A stretch of DNA of 64,000 nucleotides from Prunella strophiata (taxonomy: Eukaryota > Chordata > Aves > Passeriformes > Prunellidae): NCBI GenBank assembly GCA_036583965.1, contig JAZBQD010000028.1, forward strand, positions 1,612,001 to 1,676,000, read 5' to 3'. How positions within the stretch are numbered: position 1 is the stretch's first letter; every line of letters starts with the position of its first letter. Below the pieces are notes generated by a model that saw nothing but the letters and a program-made list of their open reading frames with translations, had not been told where the DNA came from and did no database searches. The position numbers and the translations under genes are program-made. Positions 13,701 through 28,700 of the stretch are shown piece after piece.

Positions 13701-16700
13701 CCCCACTATTTTCATCATTTCATCTACACACCGAGTTGCTAATGAGTTGCCTCTGAAGATTGTGTTTGCTTCTCTGTAAGAAAAGAAATTTTTATTTGAA
13801 CAGGGAAACAACAACAAGTTCAGTTACAAAATGAAATTTATACTCTACCTTGCTATTAAATAATTATTAAAAAAAAATATTTGTCATATATTTTAATCAG
13901 GAATTCCAGAACACACACACACACCAAGCTTCCAATGGCACTCAGTAACAAAAATAGTATAAACAAGAATATTATTACAGCAATTACCAAACCCAGGAAA
14001 ATAAATAAAACCGTAAGAAAACGCCTAAGAAATGTTGTACAATTTACATTATAGTGCAGTATGGAACATGAGAAAGAACAACTGGACAAAATTCCAAAAT
14101 AATGAAAATTTTACCTCAGCAACATACAATTCCTCCTGCAGTAGTCATGGTGAAAAAAATATGGAGCTACAGCACACTGCTACACTACACCAATAAACCC
14201 AGACACTTAACCCAAAACATAATTTAATCCAAGGTTACATTTTTATTCATTATAGCTGTTGAAGAAAACTGACAGCCAGCTGTGCAAAGTGTATCTTTCT
14301 AATCTGAGAGATTTAGTTTAAGCTGCCTTTGTTACAGTTCAATTACAATGGAATGTGTGTACTAAAATGCAGTTTAGAAAATTATTTTCTATGAGTCACC
14401 TCTTTCTGCACAGTTAAGCTGTCTCGCATTATGTAAATCAAGACTAAGTGCTTTGAAATGAACTGTCCTGTGGTGACAAAATCCCTCCCACACCTGCACT
14501 GGACATGATCTGGCAGTGCAGTGGTTGCTACTCACATCTGCCTTATTTCTCTCCTAACCACAGAGCTGCAAATTCACAGACCATATGCTGCTACTTGGAA
14601 AAACTCCTGTGCTTCCTACTTGCAAGGCATGGAGGCCACATTCTTAATTACATGGCATCTTAGCCAATTAGAGAAAAAGAGTAGCCCTCATTTAAGCCAC
14701 ATGTTAAAGGAAACAGGATAAGTTTTTCAGCAATTTAATAAAGATGTTCCATTCTAAGTATAAAAGTTTCGAATCCAATGCACAGTAAAATTGAAGAGTG
14801 GCCAAATAAAGATATTTAAAATAAAAACTAGGTACTCTAAGAGAAACTATGTACTCTATGTACAAAGTTTTACCAAACTGCCCAGCACCCCTAACGCTGA
14901 CTCTCCAGCTTCAAAGTGATTTTAATGAATGCTTTTAAAAATTAGCATTAGACGATGAATACATTTAGTCAGTTTTACGTGACACAAAGAAACCAAAGGG
15001 TTTACTGATCAGTGCTGTATCATGAAGCCCTGTCAAACTAGAAGAGTAATTTTAGAAAGCATGGTATCAATAAACATGAAATACATACTGGGTGTCCTTC
15101 AGATCTAGTTCTGCCACTGCTGCAACAAAGGGAACCAGCTTATGGTGGTGCAGCAACAGCCGTACCAGAGGCAGCACAGCATCGTACTTGTCTCGGCACA
15201 CTTCACTCAGAATGTAGGCAGCAGATGCAGAAATAGGCTGTGAGAAAGCAGAATACAAAATCTGAGTAAAGTAGTTAAATGTTCTTTGTGTATTTGAAAA
15301 AGTACAGATCAAATCTATAGACACAGCTTGTTAACATGAAGTTTCAATATTTGCTGTGTAACATGGCAATTAAAAGCTTCCATTCCAGAGATACTTAATT
15401 GAAAATTAATATTATCTGCTCTATAAATACATTTAAGAATGGAATTCAGTAGCTACTCATCCTACTTATTCTCTGTAAAGGGTTACACTACAGCTTTGTC
15501 ACAAACCCAAATTAGAGACAGAAAGCAATTGCTTTACCATAATGTCATATATCTTCACAGGACTTTTAAAACTACAATCAGGAGACATTAAAATAAAGTT
15601 CTTACCCTTCTAAAGTGTTTGCTGCCACTGTACAGTTGGGAATTTCAATACAAAAACTGGATTATTTCAATAGAAAAGACCACTGCTGACTGCTGCTACC
15701 TATATACTCAGCTATTCCTGAATTCCAGTGAAGCAATATTTGAATATGGGCCATCAAAATCTTTAGTCACACCTGCCTCTTCTATCTTTCTTCTCCTCTG
15801 TCAGTACTTCACTAACACTGAATTGATGAAAAGCTGTAAAAGACCTAAGAATATGAAGTCTGGTTACTACAATTTGGCTCCTGTCCCAGTGTTATGCAAA
15901 CACTCTACCACACTTCCCTCTTTGTCACCATGTCCTGGTGAGAAATCCAGCCATGCTGATTAACGTCCTGGGGAAGGCAGAAGCAATTCAGAAGCAGAAT
16001 TCGAAAACCGATTCTGAAGCAGATCCTTTTTGTTAATTATCTGCCCTTCAATGCCAATAATGAATCAGTGTCCCAGAAAATCTTTAAATCCAAGAAGCCA
16101 GTAGAGGCAAATAGAAAAATAATGGCTCAATGAAAAGAGCAACCAATAACAAAAAAGTATTTTATCTCCTCCAGGCACATAGCACAGGTTATTTTCCTGT
16201 CTCTGCTGGTTCTTCTAAAATAAGAAGAAAATCCTGGTACTTTGAAGCAGAAGTAAGAGTTCTAGAAGCTGTTCATCTGGGTGTGTCAGAAGTAATTTAT
16301 ACAAAGAAGCAAAACCAATTATCTAGATATGAGTAATTCATATTGTCTCACAAATGCATAATCCATTTTTAGTTTTCACTTCAATGAAATTTTCAACAAA
16401 AGTACCTGGACATCTGAAGATTTTAGCAGCAAGTTCCTTAGAGAAGTGTAGTACTCAGATGGAAGTACACAGTCTTCAGTGTAACAGATATTTAACCTAA
16501 GTGATCCCAAATCATCAGTTTTAGAAGACTTGTTTCCATTTTCTCTTGGCTGAAGTAAGTACCTGTAAGCAATAGGACAGTTATAAAATACTAGACACCT
16601 ATTTAATTCATTTCACTAATTCCATAATAGAGCAAAGCATCACATTTAACTATTTCAGTATACATGCATTATATCTGCAAACTGGCAAAAAATTCACAAA

Positions 16701-19700
16701 AACCCCCCCCCCCGAGACAAAAGTGAAAACATGAGCAGCATATAATTAATCTTTAACACATAATGGACCTTATATTTATTTTCTCACATCTTTGCAAACA
16801 GTAGAATAGGATATACTTTTTGTAGGTTAACAGGGAATAGCAAGAATAGTTTAAGATTACACTGGGCCATCTCATTTTACATCTGGGTTATATTTGGGGT
16901 GTTGGACACTGCAGGTAAAACAGATAATGTAAAGAATTTAAATGGTCTTGTCTGAGACCAGAAAAAACACATAATATTAACAGGCTCCACTCTTCAGAAA
17001 CAAGATATTGGGAAAAGACAGATTTTTTTTCTACTCTTAATACAAAATACATTGAACAATTCATTGGCTGCAGTTTCACTGCATTCCAAAAGGAGGTGCA
17101 GGCATACAAAAATGTTAGCAGCTTTCAAGTGGTGTCACAGTAGTTTTAACTCACCCCACCAAACTGAAACCCCATCTCCAAATATTCTTTTACAATCATG
17201 TATATTTGGACCTCTTCAACCAGGAGATCAGACTTCTTTTTTTCATAATGAGATGCAGTGCCCATGAAGGCATGCTAACATAAAATAAAACTGATTTACC
17301 AGGAGAACCTCTCCTTAACAGCTTGACTCTTAGGCTTATTTCCCAAATATTTCATAGTACAGACAATTTCTCTGCTGTACTTCAGCTACATTTGAAATCA
17401 TATTACACAAATTAGCAATAGTATAAAATACTTGTTATTTTTAATCACAGAACTGTTTTTGATAAGCATATCATACTTGGATATGAGGATGTTCAATGCA
17501 AGGTGTGCCTACAAAGCATATCAGCAGACACACTCAAGAGAACTAGACATGAGTTAGGTCAATTCAAAAAGCTACATAAACACAGCTCACAGGCAATGAG
17601 CCCAAGCTGATACAATCTTTTTCTCTGCAGGTTGTTAACAGAGGCCTGTTCTTATGTTGATGTGGTCATACAGCTGTTGATGAGACACTGGCAGAACAAG
17701 CCTGTGTCTGCAATACACCCTGCAAAAAATCACAAACACCCACAGGATCACATTCAAGCACCAAGAGTCTGAGTTCAACATCCAAGACACTTGGAGCCTG
17801 AGGTGGATACATGGAGCAGAGCCATAACTCCTGGCCAAGACCTGTGTTACATTTAATTCCTATTTACACATGTCCTTGCCATGTGTTTCTGTGTGGATAT
17901 GAAAGCGCTTCCTCCATGCTTTTTCCTGTACTGAAAAGTTCACTAAAAGCAGAATATTTTGCACACTTGGAGGTACTCAAATCCCTTGCACTCATCCCTT
18001 CCTGCTGCTAAGCATTTGGGACAGTAAAGGAGCTAGAGATGGGCTCCTGCTTCCAAAAACATCAGAAAGGAGGGTGCTGAGATGTCCCATGCAGAAGTGT
18101 TTCTTTCCTGAACTCCCTTCATACCTCACCCTTCCAGCTCCCGTGCCTGCTCCCCTGACATGATTGTCAGGGTTGTACTAACATGTTGGGTTAGTACTAG
18201 AAGATACTTCCAGAGTCTCCCCAAGGAAGAAAAAAAAGCCATACTTAATGATCAAATAAACTCCTCATCAGTCATTCTGGAAGTCAGACTTAGGAATTTA
18301 ATTACAAGTGATGCAATCCTGAGAAGCTCCAGGTTTGCTGGGTAAGGCTGAAGAGCACACACAGATCACTGAAATCCAGCAACCTGACTGAAAGACACTT
18401 ACAGTCCATCTTCCCTTCACTCTCCACACTTCCCCTTCCCCTTCCCCTTCCCCACAAACACACCAACTATTCTGTGACTGTGTGCAGACATGGGGAAGAG
18501 CAGAGCTAAATGTACCTGCTGACAAGGTCAATTTATTGAGCAGGGAAACTCTAGAAACATGTTTTACCTAGATTAGAACAGGAAGACATAAGTTTAATGA
18601 ATAGGTAGAATAAAACATATCCTTTGCAAAAAAACAAACCGTGGTAGACAAGTAAATTCACTTCCAAATCACCATTTCTCACCATGCTTGAAAGGAATCA
18701 TTTCTTAACACCTTCACTGGAACTTTAATTTCTCCTAGAAAGATGTCTTGTACCAGATTCCCATTATTCCATAGGTCAACCCTGAAAACAAGAACATTGT
18801 TTAATTTTCTTCTCTCCCAGAGAGAAATAAGCAAGTTTACACTAACTGCCTTACAGCACTAATCCACATGCATGCAGGCAGCAAATGTTAGGAATCTCAC
18901 TCCATTCTAAATAAATCAAGAAGACTCAAACAAGTGGCTTATTAATCCATAAAGAACAGATAAAGAAAGAAACAGTGAAAGTTAAGACTTGCAGACCTTG
19001 CATCAATAAATAAAAGTGATACTGGCACAATGTATGGGTTCTGCGCAGTCTCCACCCCCAAAACTGTGCACATTTCTTCTCAGGTAATTCAAGTGAACTT
19101 TTTAACCAATGTATTTAACTATCTCCCTAACTGCTGCAATCTGGGACACTGCAATGCCACACCAACACATGCGCTTGTTTCTCCAAGCAGCAGCTCGTAC
19201 GCTTACAACCTCAAACGAATCCGCCTCCAGACATGCACCCTGGGTTTGTTCTATTACTTCTTACCTCTCTGACATGTCTGACAGACAGCAGTTGTTAAGA
19301 ACAAAAAAAAAAAACAAAACAAAAACAAAAGACAACTAGATTTGTTGGGGCATGACTATTTTTCTAAATATATTTGCATCTACAATGAAATATACAGTTC
19401 TAATTAATGAAGCTAATAGTTAAAACACACATACCAAGTTAGTTCTGTAATGGCTATTTGGATTAACTGCTAAATTTTTCTTCTGATGCCTGTTAGGAAA
19501 CATATGCTGGTCTTGAAGACTTTCTGTCATTCAGCAGATTTGGTGCATGTATGTGCAGGAGCACAATAAAGAAAAGAAACTGAAGACAGGGCTCTCTGCA
19601 GTTCTAACTACATTGCATAAAGACCTGCTCTGAGGGGAAAGCAGCAGAAAAGGGGAACATACTTTGAGGATTTGTGTTTGCAAATGAAAGCAAAGAAAAA

Positions 19701-22700
19701 ACATATGAAAGGAAAAAAAAAAACATATGAAAGAACATATGTTCCTCCAAAAAGCAAAGTGAAATCGTAAGAATCTCATAAAAGAGGCTTTCTCCTCTTT
19801 TTTTATTAAACCAGTCAACTGTATTCGAAACTATAGACTAGGATCAGGTATGCTGGCATCTTTCAGTACAAGTTCTCTTACCAATATTCTGCCCAAATAA
19901 ATAGAATTTGATAGAAGGTACTCATACCTCTTTACTCACAGGCACAGGAAATAAGTTTAGACTGCTAGATACACTCAACCACTATTTACTTCAAAACAAA
20001 AAAAACTCATCTTCAGTAAGAAATACAAGTAAAAAAAAAAGGAGAAATTTTCTATGTCATCTTTTCTACAAGTCTGATCAGTAAAACAGGTATTTATTGT
20101 CTTGATGATAAAATATTATGATTTATTAATGATTCTATGAAATCACTTTCTAATCCCCATAACTTACCTGACTTCTAGTTTCTCAATATCTTCTTCTTCC
20201 ACCTGAAACTGGGACTTTTTGGTGTAACTGCTGGACCTGGTTACCTGCAAGTAAATTCCTCCTATTAACACATTTTTTGTACTATGGATATCAAAAATCA
20301 AAGAAAACCCTCCCTGCCTCTAGCATAGGTAAACAGCTACTGTTCCTTATACAAAGGAAAAAGGTCAGTTGACCAAACAAACTGCCTTTTTCCCAGAAAG
20401 CAGGAGAAAAATGGGTCAAGAAGGATTCATGGTGGAACCTACTGAAGGCTAGCTGAATATATAAGGGAATTATAGTATAGCCCTATTGGAAAAAACAACA
20501 AGTAGTATGACATGAAACTGACAAAAATTTATTTTGTTTTAGCACGAGCCCTATGAAAGCATTGAAGTCAGTTCTGAAATGTTTAAAGAAATAACAAATA
20601 GGAAGCCCCCTCTTCTTGCCCTAGTTACAACACAATTGTAACCACTCATCTACACTTTTCTCACTTCTTGACTGACTGCATTCTCAATTTAACTCCAATA
20701 AATTGTAAGTCAAAAAGTTACCAGAGTGGTTTGGATCACATTTTTATCCTAATATCTAACTTCCTAAGAAATCACACTCAGTATTCTCAAGTGGGTAAAT
20801 TGAGACACACACATGCATTGAAACTGTGCATAGGTATGAAACTATTTCTCACTCAAGTCTCACAGCAGAATTTATAAAAACATAGTACATGATAATACCT
20901 TTGAGGCACATGCAATAGCTGTATTCCTTCCAATTCTCAGTACAGCATGCTTTAAATGCAAATCTGATTTTTATTATTGACACAAATCAGATGAAAATTT
21001 AAACTCATAGGTCCTTTTTTGTCAGTTAACTCATGAAGAATTGAAATCAACTCCTAAATAACAACAAAGTTAACTTTCTAAAATAAAATAAACTTTTTTT
21101 GGTATAACCACTATATTACTTTAATAAATAAATTAATTGTTTGGGTTTTTTTAGGTCAAGCTTGAAAATACTTAAAGAGAAGTCCATGGGATAGGTTAAA
21201 GTTATCTCAGAACTCCAGATGGCAACAGATTATATAAAAAGTGATTCAAGATAGGGAATTACCTTCATATATGTGCTTGTGAGAAAGCAATTTCTCACAC
21301 AGCAATTGGAAGAGAATGCTATTGTCTGGCAGACAGAAATTTAAGTATGTCATCCACTTACATTTGAGAGGCCAGTTAAAGCTCTTCAATTTGCCTGAAG
21401 AGAGCTTTCTGCATTAGGTACTGCTATGCAGCTTGCTTAAAAATATCTGAAGGGTTGCATAAAATAGATAAAGAGGAAGAACAGCACACAAAAAGTTACC
21501 TCAAAATAAAATGTTTCGTTAAACTGCGGATTGCTTGTTTTCTTCTTAACTTTGGTCTTCTTTTGGTCATTCCTGTTCCAATGTGGTAAAATTTTTACCA
21601 TAGACAACTTAAACACACAATTATAAAGACATTCTATTGTCAAGAAGGACCCATGCATTTAAGTTAAAACATTTTTTGTTATTCTACAATTCACTTTGAT
21701 CAATGAGGAAAATCTTAAAATAAAATCAGTTCATCTTCACAATACAGTTTAAAGAGCTAAAATTTTAAGTGATGTATCTAGCTAACCGTGCATCTATCCA
21801 ACTCAAAGGCTGTATTTAATTTCACAAACAGGTAAAACTTACACACATTAATTAAAATACATTAAAAATTTCTAATGCATTTAAAATTTAAATTTCTTTG
21901 CCACTGCCTGAAGGTAATAAGCACACTTTTCTTTGTCTTGTTCAACTGCAGTTTCTGTTTTTCCCACCCTCTTTTGCTGGTGAAATACCCACTACTTTAC
22001 AGACAGAGGCTTATACCCAACACACTGAAGGTTTTCTTTGAAAGCAACTGCTGCTCATGTTAGATATGAAGCAGCACAGAGTCAAACAAAACAACTGCCT
22101 CCACTTCCTTGTGGGTTGGTTTTGGTATTCTTTTTTAATTTTACAAGTTTCATAATGGAATACAGTTTTATTTATTTAGCAAAGAGCTGTGGTAGTATAA
22201 AATGGCTTTCCAAAAGAAAGAAATATAAAATATGTGAGAAAAACAGACAAGGGAGAGGAAAAATTGCCCTAAGTATCAGCTACCTATTTTCAGGCACTGG
22301 ACACATAAATATTCTAGTCATAGTACATGAGTCACACATGCATAAGATTGGAAAATCTTAACCAGGAATTCCTGTCAGATTTGCACATATATTCCCATAC
22401 TAACAGGGTAAATATTTTGTGGGACCAACATTCTCCCACTTCCATCCATATCACAGGACTCAAACAGAAAATGTCTGTCAATTTACGTTCTTTGCCATTC
22501 AGCCCCATGATTCCTAAGTGTAACAGGTGAGCCTCCCTAGTCCTCTTAGGAAAAACCCAAACAAACAAAAAACCCCCCATGCCAAACCTAAAAAATGTAA
22601 TAATTTATTACCAAGGAGAAAAAAAAAAGCTCCATGCAAAAAGCTTACTCAGGGACAATCATTCCAAAGTCTTTTAAGCCAAGCAAGTCTGGTACAAGAC

Positions 22701-25700
22701 ATCCTGGCACTATGCTCACAAAGGCAATTCCTCAGCACCAGAGAAAGGAAAGGGTCTGATGTGGCAAAAAAGAAGCAACTGAAACTTATCCTCCTTATTG
22801 GGCAGGGACTTGCACATAGTGAATGTGTGGGATGGGGGATTTTTCTTAAATGAAAAAACCCAGCAGTTATTGAGGATTGCTGGTCCCAAACAAGGAGATA
22901 TTTGAACTGTGTGGACTTTGAACACAGCATCCTGAAGATGTTCCACAACCTCTCCTCTCTTGTCTCCTCCCAATTACTGCATTTGCTGCAAAGAAACCCA
23001 CACATTAAGAAAAACAGAGAAGAGAGGAAGGTGAGTGAGCAACTGATTGTATCATGCCGTAGAGGAATTTCACATAAATTAACAGTACAGTGCAGAAATC
23101 CAATACAAAACAAGAAAGAACTGAGTCACAAGTGGTTCTTTTGCTAGTGCAGACAATTCAGACAGACCAAACACCATCCCAGTCTTGAGCATATGGCAGG
23201 GAAGGGAGAGAACAGTATCCATGGAGATGTGATGTACTCATGAGAGCACTGGAAGATTCTTCTGTGTTTTTAAGATTTTGCTTAAAACCTATGACTTTCT
23301 TTTCCAATTCAACATCACAGCATTTTTAGATTTATTCATTTTATACTAAAATGTTACCTGGAAGGCCCCACAAGAGAGACTGTTGCATAAGGATCACAAT
23401 TCTGTCCATTTATAAGAGGCAACCCATGGCACTCCTTTATGCTACAAGGAAATGACAAATCAGTGAAGATTAGATCAGTGAAGCAATTATTTGGCTTAAA
23501 AAATAAAATCCAAACAATGTTTTCTTTTTGAAAACTTTTTATGTCCTGCTGTATTACACACAGATATAACTATACACTGATCCAACATACTGCATGTACT
23601 TGAAGAATATCTCTAAATGGTAACACAAAATAATACTCAAGTATACAGTAAGACTTGAGGGGCTCTGTGAGAACAAAACTCTTGGAATTGCTTTGATAAA
23701 GATGTTCCAGTATCACACATGAATGACAAAATCCTACGTAAAATGAACTGCTATATGTCAGGAAAAATTGCAGATTTCATTAACTTAAATTTGATTCCTC
23801 AAGGCCCACAAAAAGCTATCTGCCCTCAGCCAATGGCAGTAACTATATCTGGAAGGCATTGAAATATTTAATTTTAGATAAATTATGTTCTGAGTTATGC
23901 TAAGAAATGCAAAGTCAAATCCTGAAATTATATTTAAAATTAAACATCCAAAACTATTACACCATATAGTTCTAGCTCTATCTTTGAAATAGTGCCTAAG
24001 GTTTGTTTTAAATCTTTTTTCACAATAGTCCACATTCAGGATTAAATGACCATCAGGATTAAATGGCCCTTCTAAAAATACTGTTTTCTTCCATAATTTA
24101 TACAGTAAGTGGCAAACTGGTGTTTAACAGGTTCTGGTGTTTAACTGTTCACCAGTCCTGATGCAAAAGGGACAGGATGGTTGTCAATTAATGCTCATGG
24201 AGACAGAGAAACCTTTTCTGGACCTTTTCTGAAGTCTTACAATCTTTGAATCACCACAGCAGCAACAAAGAGCTGGGTCAGCAAGCGGGCTAACCTTCAG
24301 ATGCTGCCCACATATGAGCATGAACTAAAAAAAGCTGGAACAACAAAAGTGAAGCAGAAGAGTTTGTAAAAACATAGCAGAAACCAGACTTTCTAGCAAA
24401 ATTATGCTTTAATGTAATCATACACACTGTAATTTAAGTCCAGAAACATTACAAAATTTCCTAAGATCTGAATGTTGTATTCCTGTTTTCTAGAAAATAA
24501 TGTATTTTTTAGCTGTATTACAGGAGTTTAACTAATTGCAAGAAAGTTTCAATTGTCATAATTTGCTAATTTGAATAAAATCCAAAACCTAGGCAACTTA
24601 AGGAGAAAATAACTTCTCTAAATTCATATGAACAATTAAGTAAATGTTCTAATATTACAACGTGGAATAATAAGTTGTGCAGATCAAGTTGAATTTATGT
24701 AGCTGCACACATTTTTAAATAAATGCTTTACATACTGTAGAAAAATGGTGTTAGAAGAATAACAGGAGCTGCAAATTCTAACACAAGAGTGGAAACAACA
24801 GACACTAACACTCCTGTGCTGCCTCAAAACACCACCCTCTTTGGAGTATGCACAATTGTAAACCAGATGGTATTTCCCCCCCCCCCCCCCCCCCCAAAAG
24901 TCCCTTTGTCTTAGCCAGTTCAGGGAACATTTAGTGCTGAACCACTGCACAATCATTTGTTATTTTTCTTCCAGTTATCAAGCACGTGGCCTTCAGCATT
25001 TCAATAATTTTTGAATCACAATGAACGCTACAGTGATTTCAAACCCACCATTTAAATGGGTTCTTGAAATATCCAGTTGTTTCATAAGCATTAATTGATT
25101 CCTCCTCCAACACATAAGTGGTACAGAGTGGCAACAAAATTAAACTGTCTAGACTTTTCAGTCATTTGGGGTATCTGATCTGAGGCAGGACTCTATTCTT
25201 TCAGACTGATGGGCATCCTGTAGCATAAAACACCCTCTGCAGCTCCTCAGGCTTTGCAGTTTCAGGTGCTGAGTGTACCTATAAATCAGCCACAATTTGA
25301 ACATCATAGGAAATTCATAGCAGATGGATCAGTTAACCTGATCTGAAGAGAATTCAGCTGATTTAACCAGAACACCACAATTTCTCTCCTTACAGTCTTT
25401 GACACGATCACCAAGCTCCTGGATTTCTCTAGCAAACAGACACGAGCCCGTGGGACTTTCAGTTACACAGCTTGTTCTGTTCTCTTGACCACAGCATACT
25501 CAAACTAAAGAAAGGCTTGTTTGTGATTTCCTGCAAATTGAAAAACATTTTACTGACAACTTGACAGCCTTGCAGCAGAACTAGAATCCCTGGATTCCTC
25601 ATATGGATCTGTCACTTCAAGCTGATTTCATGCTCCAGCTGGTCTCCCTGTGGAGGCAGCTCTAGCACTCCATTTTCGCCTCCTGCCCAAGTCCCAGCTG

Positions 25701-28700
25701 TGCTGCCAGCAAGTACAGTCTGCCTAGTTTATCAGACAGCCTGTCCTGCTCCAACACCTCTCCTGACCATCAACTCCTAATATCCCCAAATCTCTCTCTT
25801 CCACACCTATCAGGCACAAAAACTTGTTCCAAATTTACCTCACCTCGTCCCTTTCCATCTCTCACTCCTAGATAGCCAGTCAGATCCACCCCTTCAATCT
25901 GCAGGTACTGCCTGGAGTCTGCTTTAGACACATATGTGACAGCACAGCCAAGTCAGCTGAACTGCTGCTTCTGTTTACCACCCTCACAGGAAGCTTCTAA
26001 TCTAAAAGCCAGTTTTCAGTTTGGCAAACTGAATTACCCTGCTCATGCAGGAGCCCTCCCAAGCTCCAAAGACAAGCAGCCATTAGGGATAGGAAGCCAT
26101 TAAATCACCTCAGCACTACCAAGCTGGATTGTTCCTCCCCAGGGACTGAGCACACTGCACTGAATCATTATTGATACTTGTAAGCTACTAAACAAACAGC
26201 CTCCAGTAAACATGCTTAAAAATCCTGAAGATGTTTGAAGTGGCTGAACTAGAGTAGACTTAACAGAAATGGAAGAGTTGGAATGAAAATGAATGGAACG
26301 AAAAAAAACCTCACTTAGTTTGCTAGTCAGCAAATTTCACAAGAATACTGCCTTTCCTCAAAGAATCAGGCAATGTGCTGCAACTGCAGTCTCTTTTAGA
26401 AGGAAAACAACAACCAAGAAATCCCAGCAAAACCACCACCACCAAAATGGTAGACATTTTGACCAATCAAAAAACAAAATAACATTAAACATATACACCT
26501 ATTCCAACAACCATAATAAATACATTTCTAACACACAGTAAAAATATTTCAACTTTGACAAATGATTTCATCTACCTAGCTAGGCAGTTGTCATTCAAAA
26601 GGCATAGATGCATAGTTTGAAGAAGTAGACAGGAACTTAGAAACCTTTTGTTTTATATTTTAGACTTCTATATCCTTATGTGCCATCTAAACAACAGGTA
26701 GCAGAACTTTGGTTCTTTACTCCAACTGCTGCCCTGTTCCAGTACAGTGGAAGATACGATTTTGTTTTCATTAATTCTCATCTCAGTAGTTTGTTGTGCA
26801 AGAGGAATTTCATACAGGAAATGAGAGCCTTTCAGATATAACTGGCATATATTCAGCTTAGAAGATGAAAGTAAGTCCTTAAAAAGACCCAGCCCACAAT
26901 GACTGACTCCACTTCCATCGTTCAAATCAACTGAAGTTCTCCATGGGCAGACTTCCTAACTGCAGCCATTAAGATCTGTATGTACACTTCATAAAAACTG
27001 CTGTGTTTGCTAGAACAACTTCATGTGAGCAGACAAAGTATAAACAGGATAGTAACAAACTGACAGGTCAAAGTGAGGGAGCACAGTGTATAATTCATTT
27101 AGAAATGAAGTCAAAATCTGGCTGTAATAAACCATTTCTGGGCTTTGAAGTACTCACACTGTAAATACACAAAACCTTCTTTCAGAGCTGAAGGGCTGCT
27201 GATCTCAGAGAAGGCAGGTGCCACCACTTAAGTGCTTAATTTGCCAAGAAACTGTTCAAGCATCATCTATTTCAGCAGCAGCAAATATGGAAACACTGGC
27301 CATGCAAACTTGTTCTTAGGGACTACCAGCAAGAATGTATTTGTGAAATGTGCTACTATACATATCGTTGTGGTTTCAAAAAAAAACCAACCCACACTGT
27401 GTCAGCAGGTAATCTCTTGCACTTTTCCCCCTCCTCATTCACACATTAGAAAAGGAAACAATTAGTATCAGAGACAAAACAAAGCTTTAATTCGCAGTCT
27501 GTGAGCTTATCTGCACGAAATTTAACAGCAAGTTTGCAATACAAAAATCATGTGTAAAATCAGGGCTTAGCCTGCTCTACATGAGCTCTTCCTCCAAAGG
27601 AAGATTAACTATGCTTTATGACAAAAAAAGCAACTGGAATTGAGTTTTTAAATCAATCCTAATCATAAAACTCATCTAGAAGACCAGCAGAAAAAGCTTC
27701 TACAGCCACATTTACAGACCCAAATCAACAGGAATCCATTGCCTAGCCAGTCATGGTTTTGGTTTAGCCAAAAGGTGACAGGGGACTCCAGGTAATGCTC
27801 AGAATCACAGCCTTTTAATTACTTGCTATTGTGTGTGCACTTAACACCACATTTAATCTTGTGTAAGGGAAGTTGGAGCTACTACTTGTCATCTCTGCAG
27901 AATTTCTGGACTCTCAGGAAATACACACTGGAAATCCATTAGCAACTTAACTATGCACAGAAGCCAGCACAAGTATCTGGAATTATCCTATCCTAGAAAA
28001 AAACTAACTGGTGAAGGTTTAAAAGCATCTAATCCTCATTGCATTGAAACACCATTATTTTGAACATGAAGTAAAATATTGTTCCTGAAAGGCAAGTATC
28101 ATAGCCTGCGTGGCAAGAATTATTTTTTCAGTGATTTTCTTTTTTCCTTTGGCCATTATTTTCTAGTTTAGAACAGATAAAGAAGAGTCAGAAACAGACA
28201 CATAAATACATATGTGTCCACTCCTCGTCTCTTTTACTCTATCATGGTTCTGCTCCTTTCTATCTTTCAGTTTCATTAAAGGAGTTACTAATTCAATGTC
28301 TTCTCAGGGCCTGGTGACTAGTGAAAAACATAGCAGGAAGGGCATCACTTACTAATTATCATGGGAAATTTACAGAACAAGCAGGGTTTTAAGGAGTTTA
28401 ATTTTCTCTTTAATACTCCCACATCTGTTTACTGTAAGTTCCTCATGCTTTAAGCTCAAACTCGTCTCAAAAATGCCCTCACACCCATTTCTACAATACC
28501 ACATTCAGTGAGAGATTTCTTACTTTGCATACTCTCACATGTGCATCCAAAATATATTAATGTACCATGTATTAGTAATGCAGTAAATTATTTCAAGGGC
28601 AGCAGCATGTGTGGTAAAATTCTTACTAAACATTTTTAGTTTAAGGAACTCTAGTGCATTTCACAAGCACAGACAACTGCACTGATGTAACACCGCAGTG

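Larger units (their letters stand above)
4740..23357 (-). other. RASA2: RASA2 introns 6-23
   Basis: Eighteen introns between the 3' exons: I23 4740-5585, I22 5776-6360, I21 6465-7196, I20 7406-8239, I19 8323-8606, I18 8714-8875, I17 8950-9407, I16 9486-9578, I15 9666-10870, I14 10978-12339, I13 12464-13137, I12 13213-13658, I11 13774-15088, I10 15238-16405, I9 16563-18682, I8 18782-20167, I7 20245-21499, I6 21573-23357. They are AT-rich with homopolymer tracts and no recognisable nested gene or RNA; open frames of 60-150 codons occur without support. Confidence 0.85.

Noticed and set aside
22527..23113. Overlapping open frames of 108 and 154 codons in RASA2 intron 6
   Set aside because: Opposite-strand overlapping frames, Cys/Phe-rich low-complexity products, no family and no splice support.
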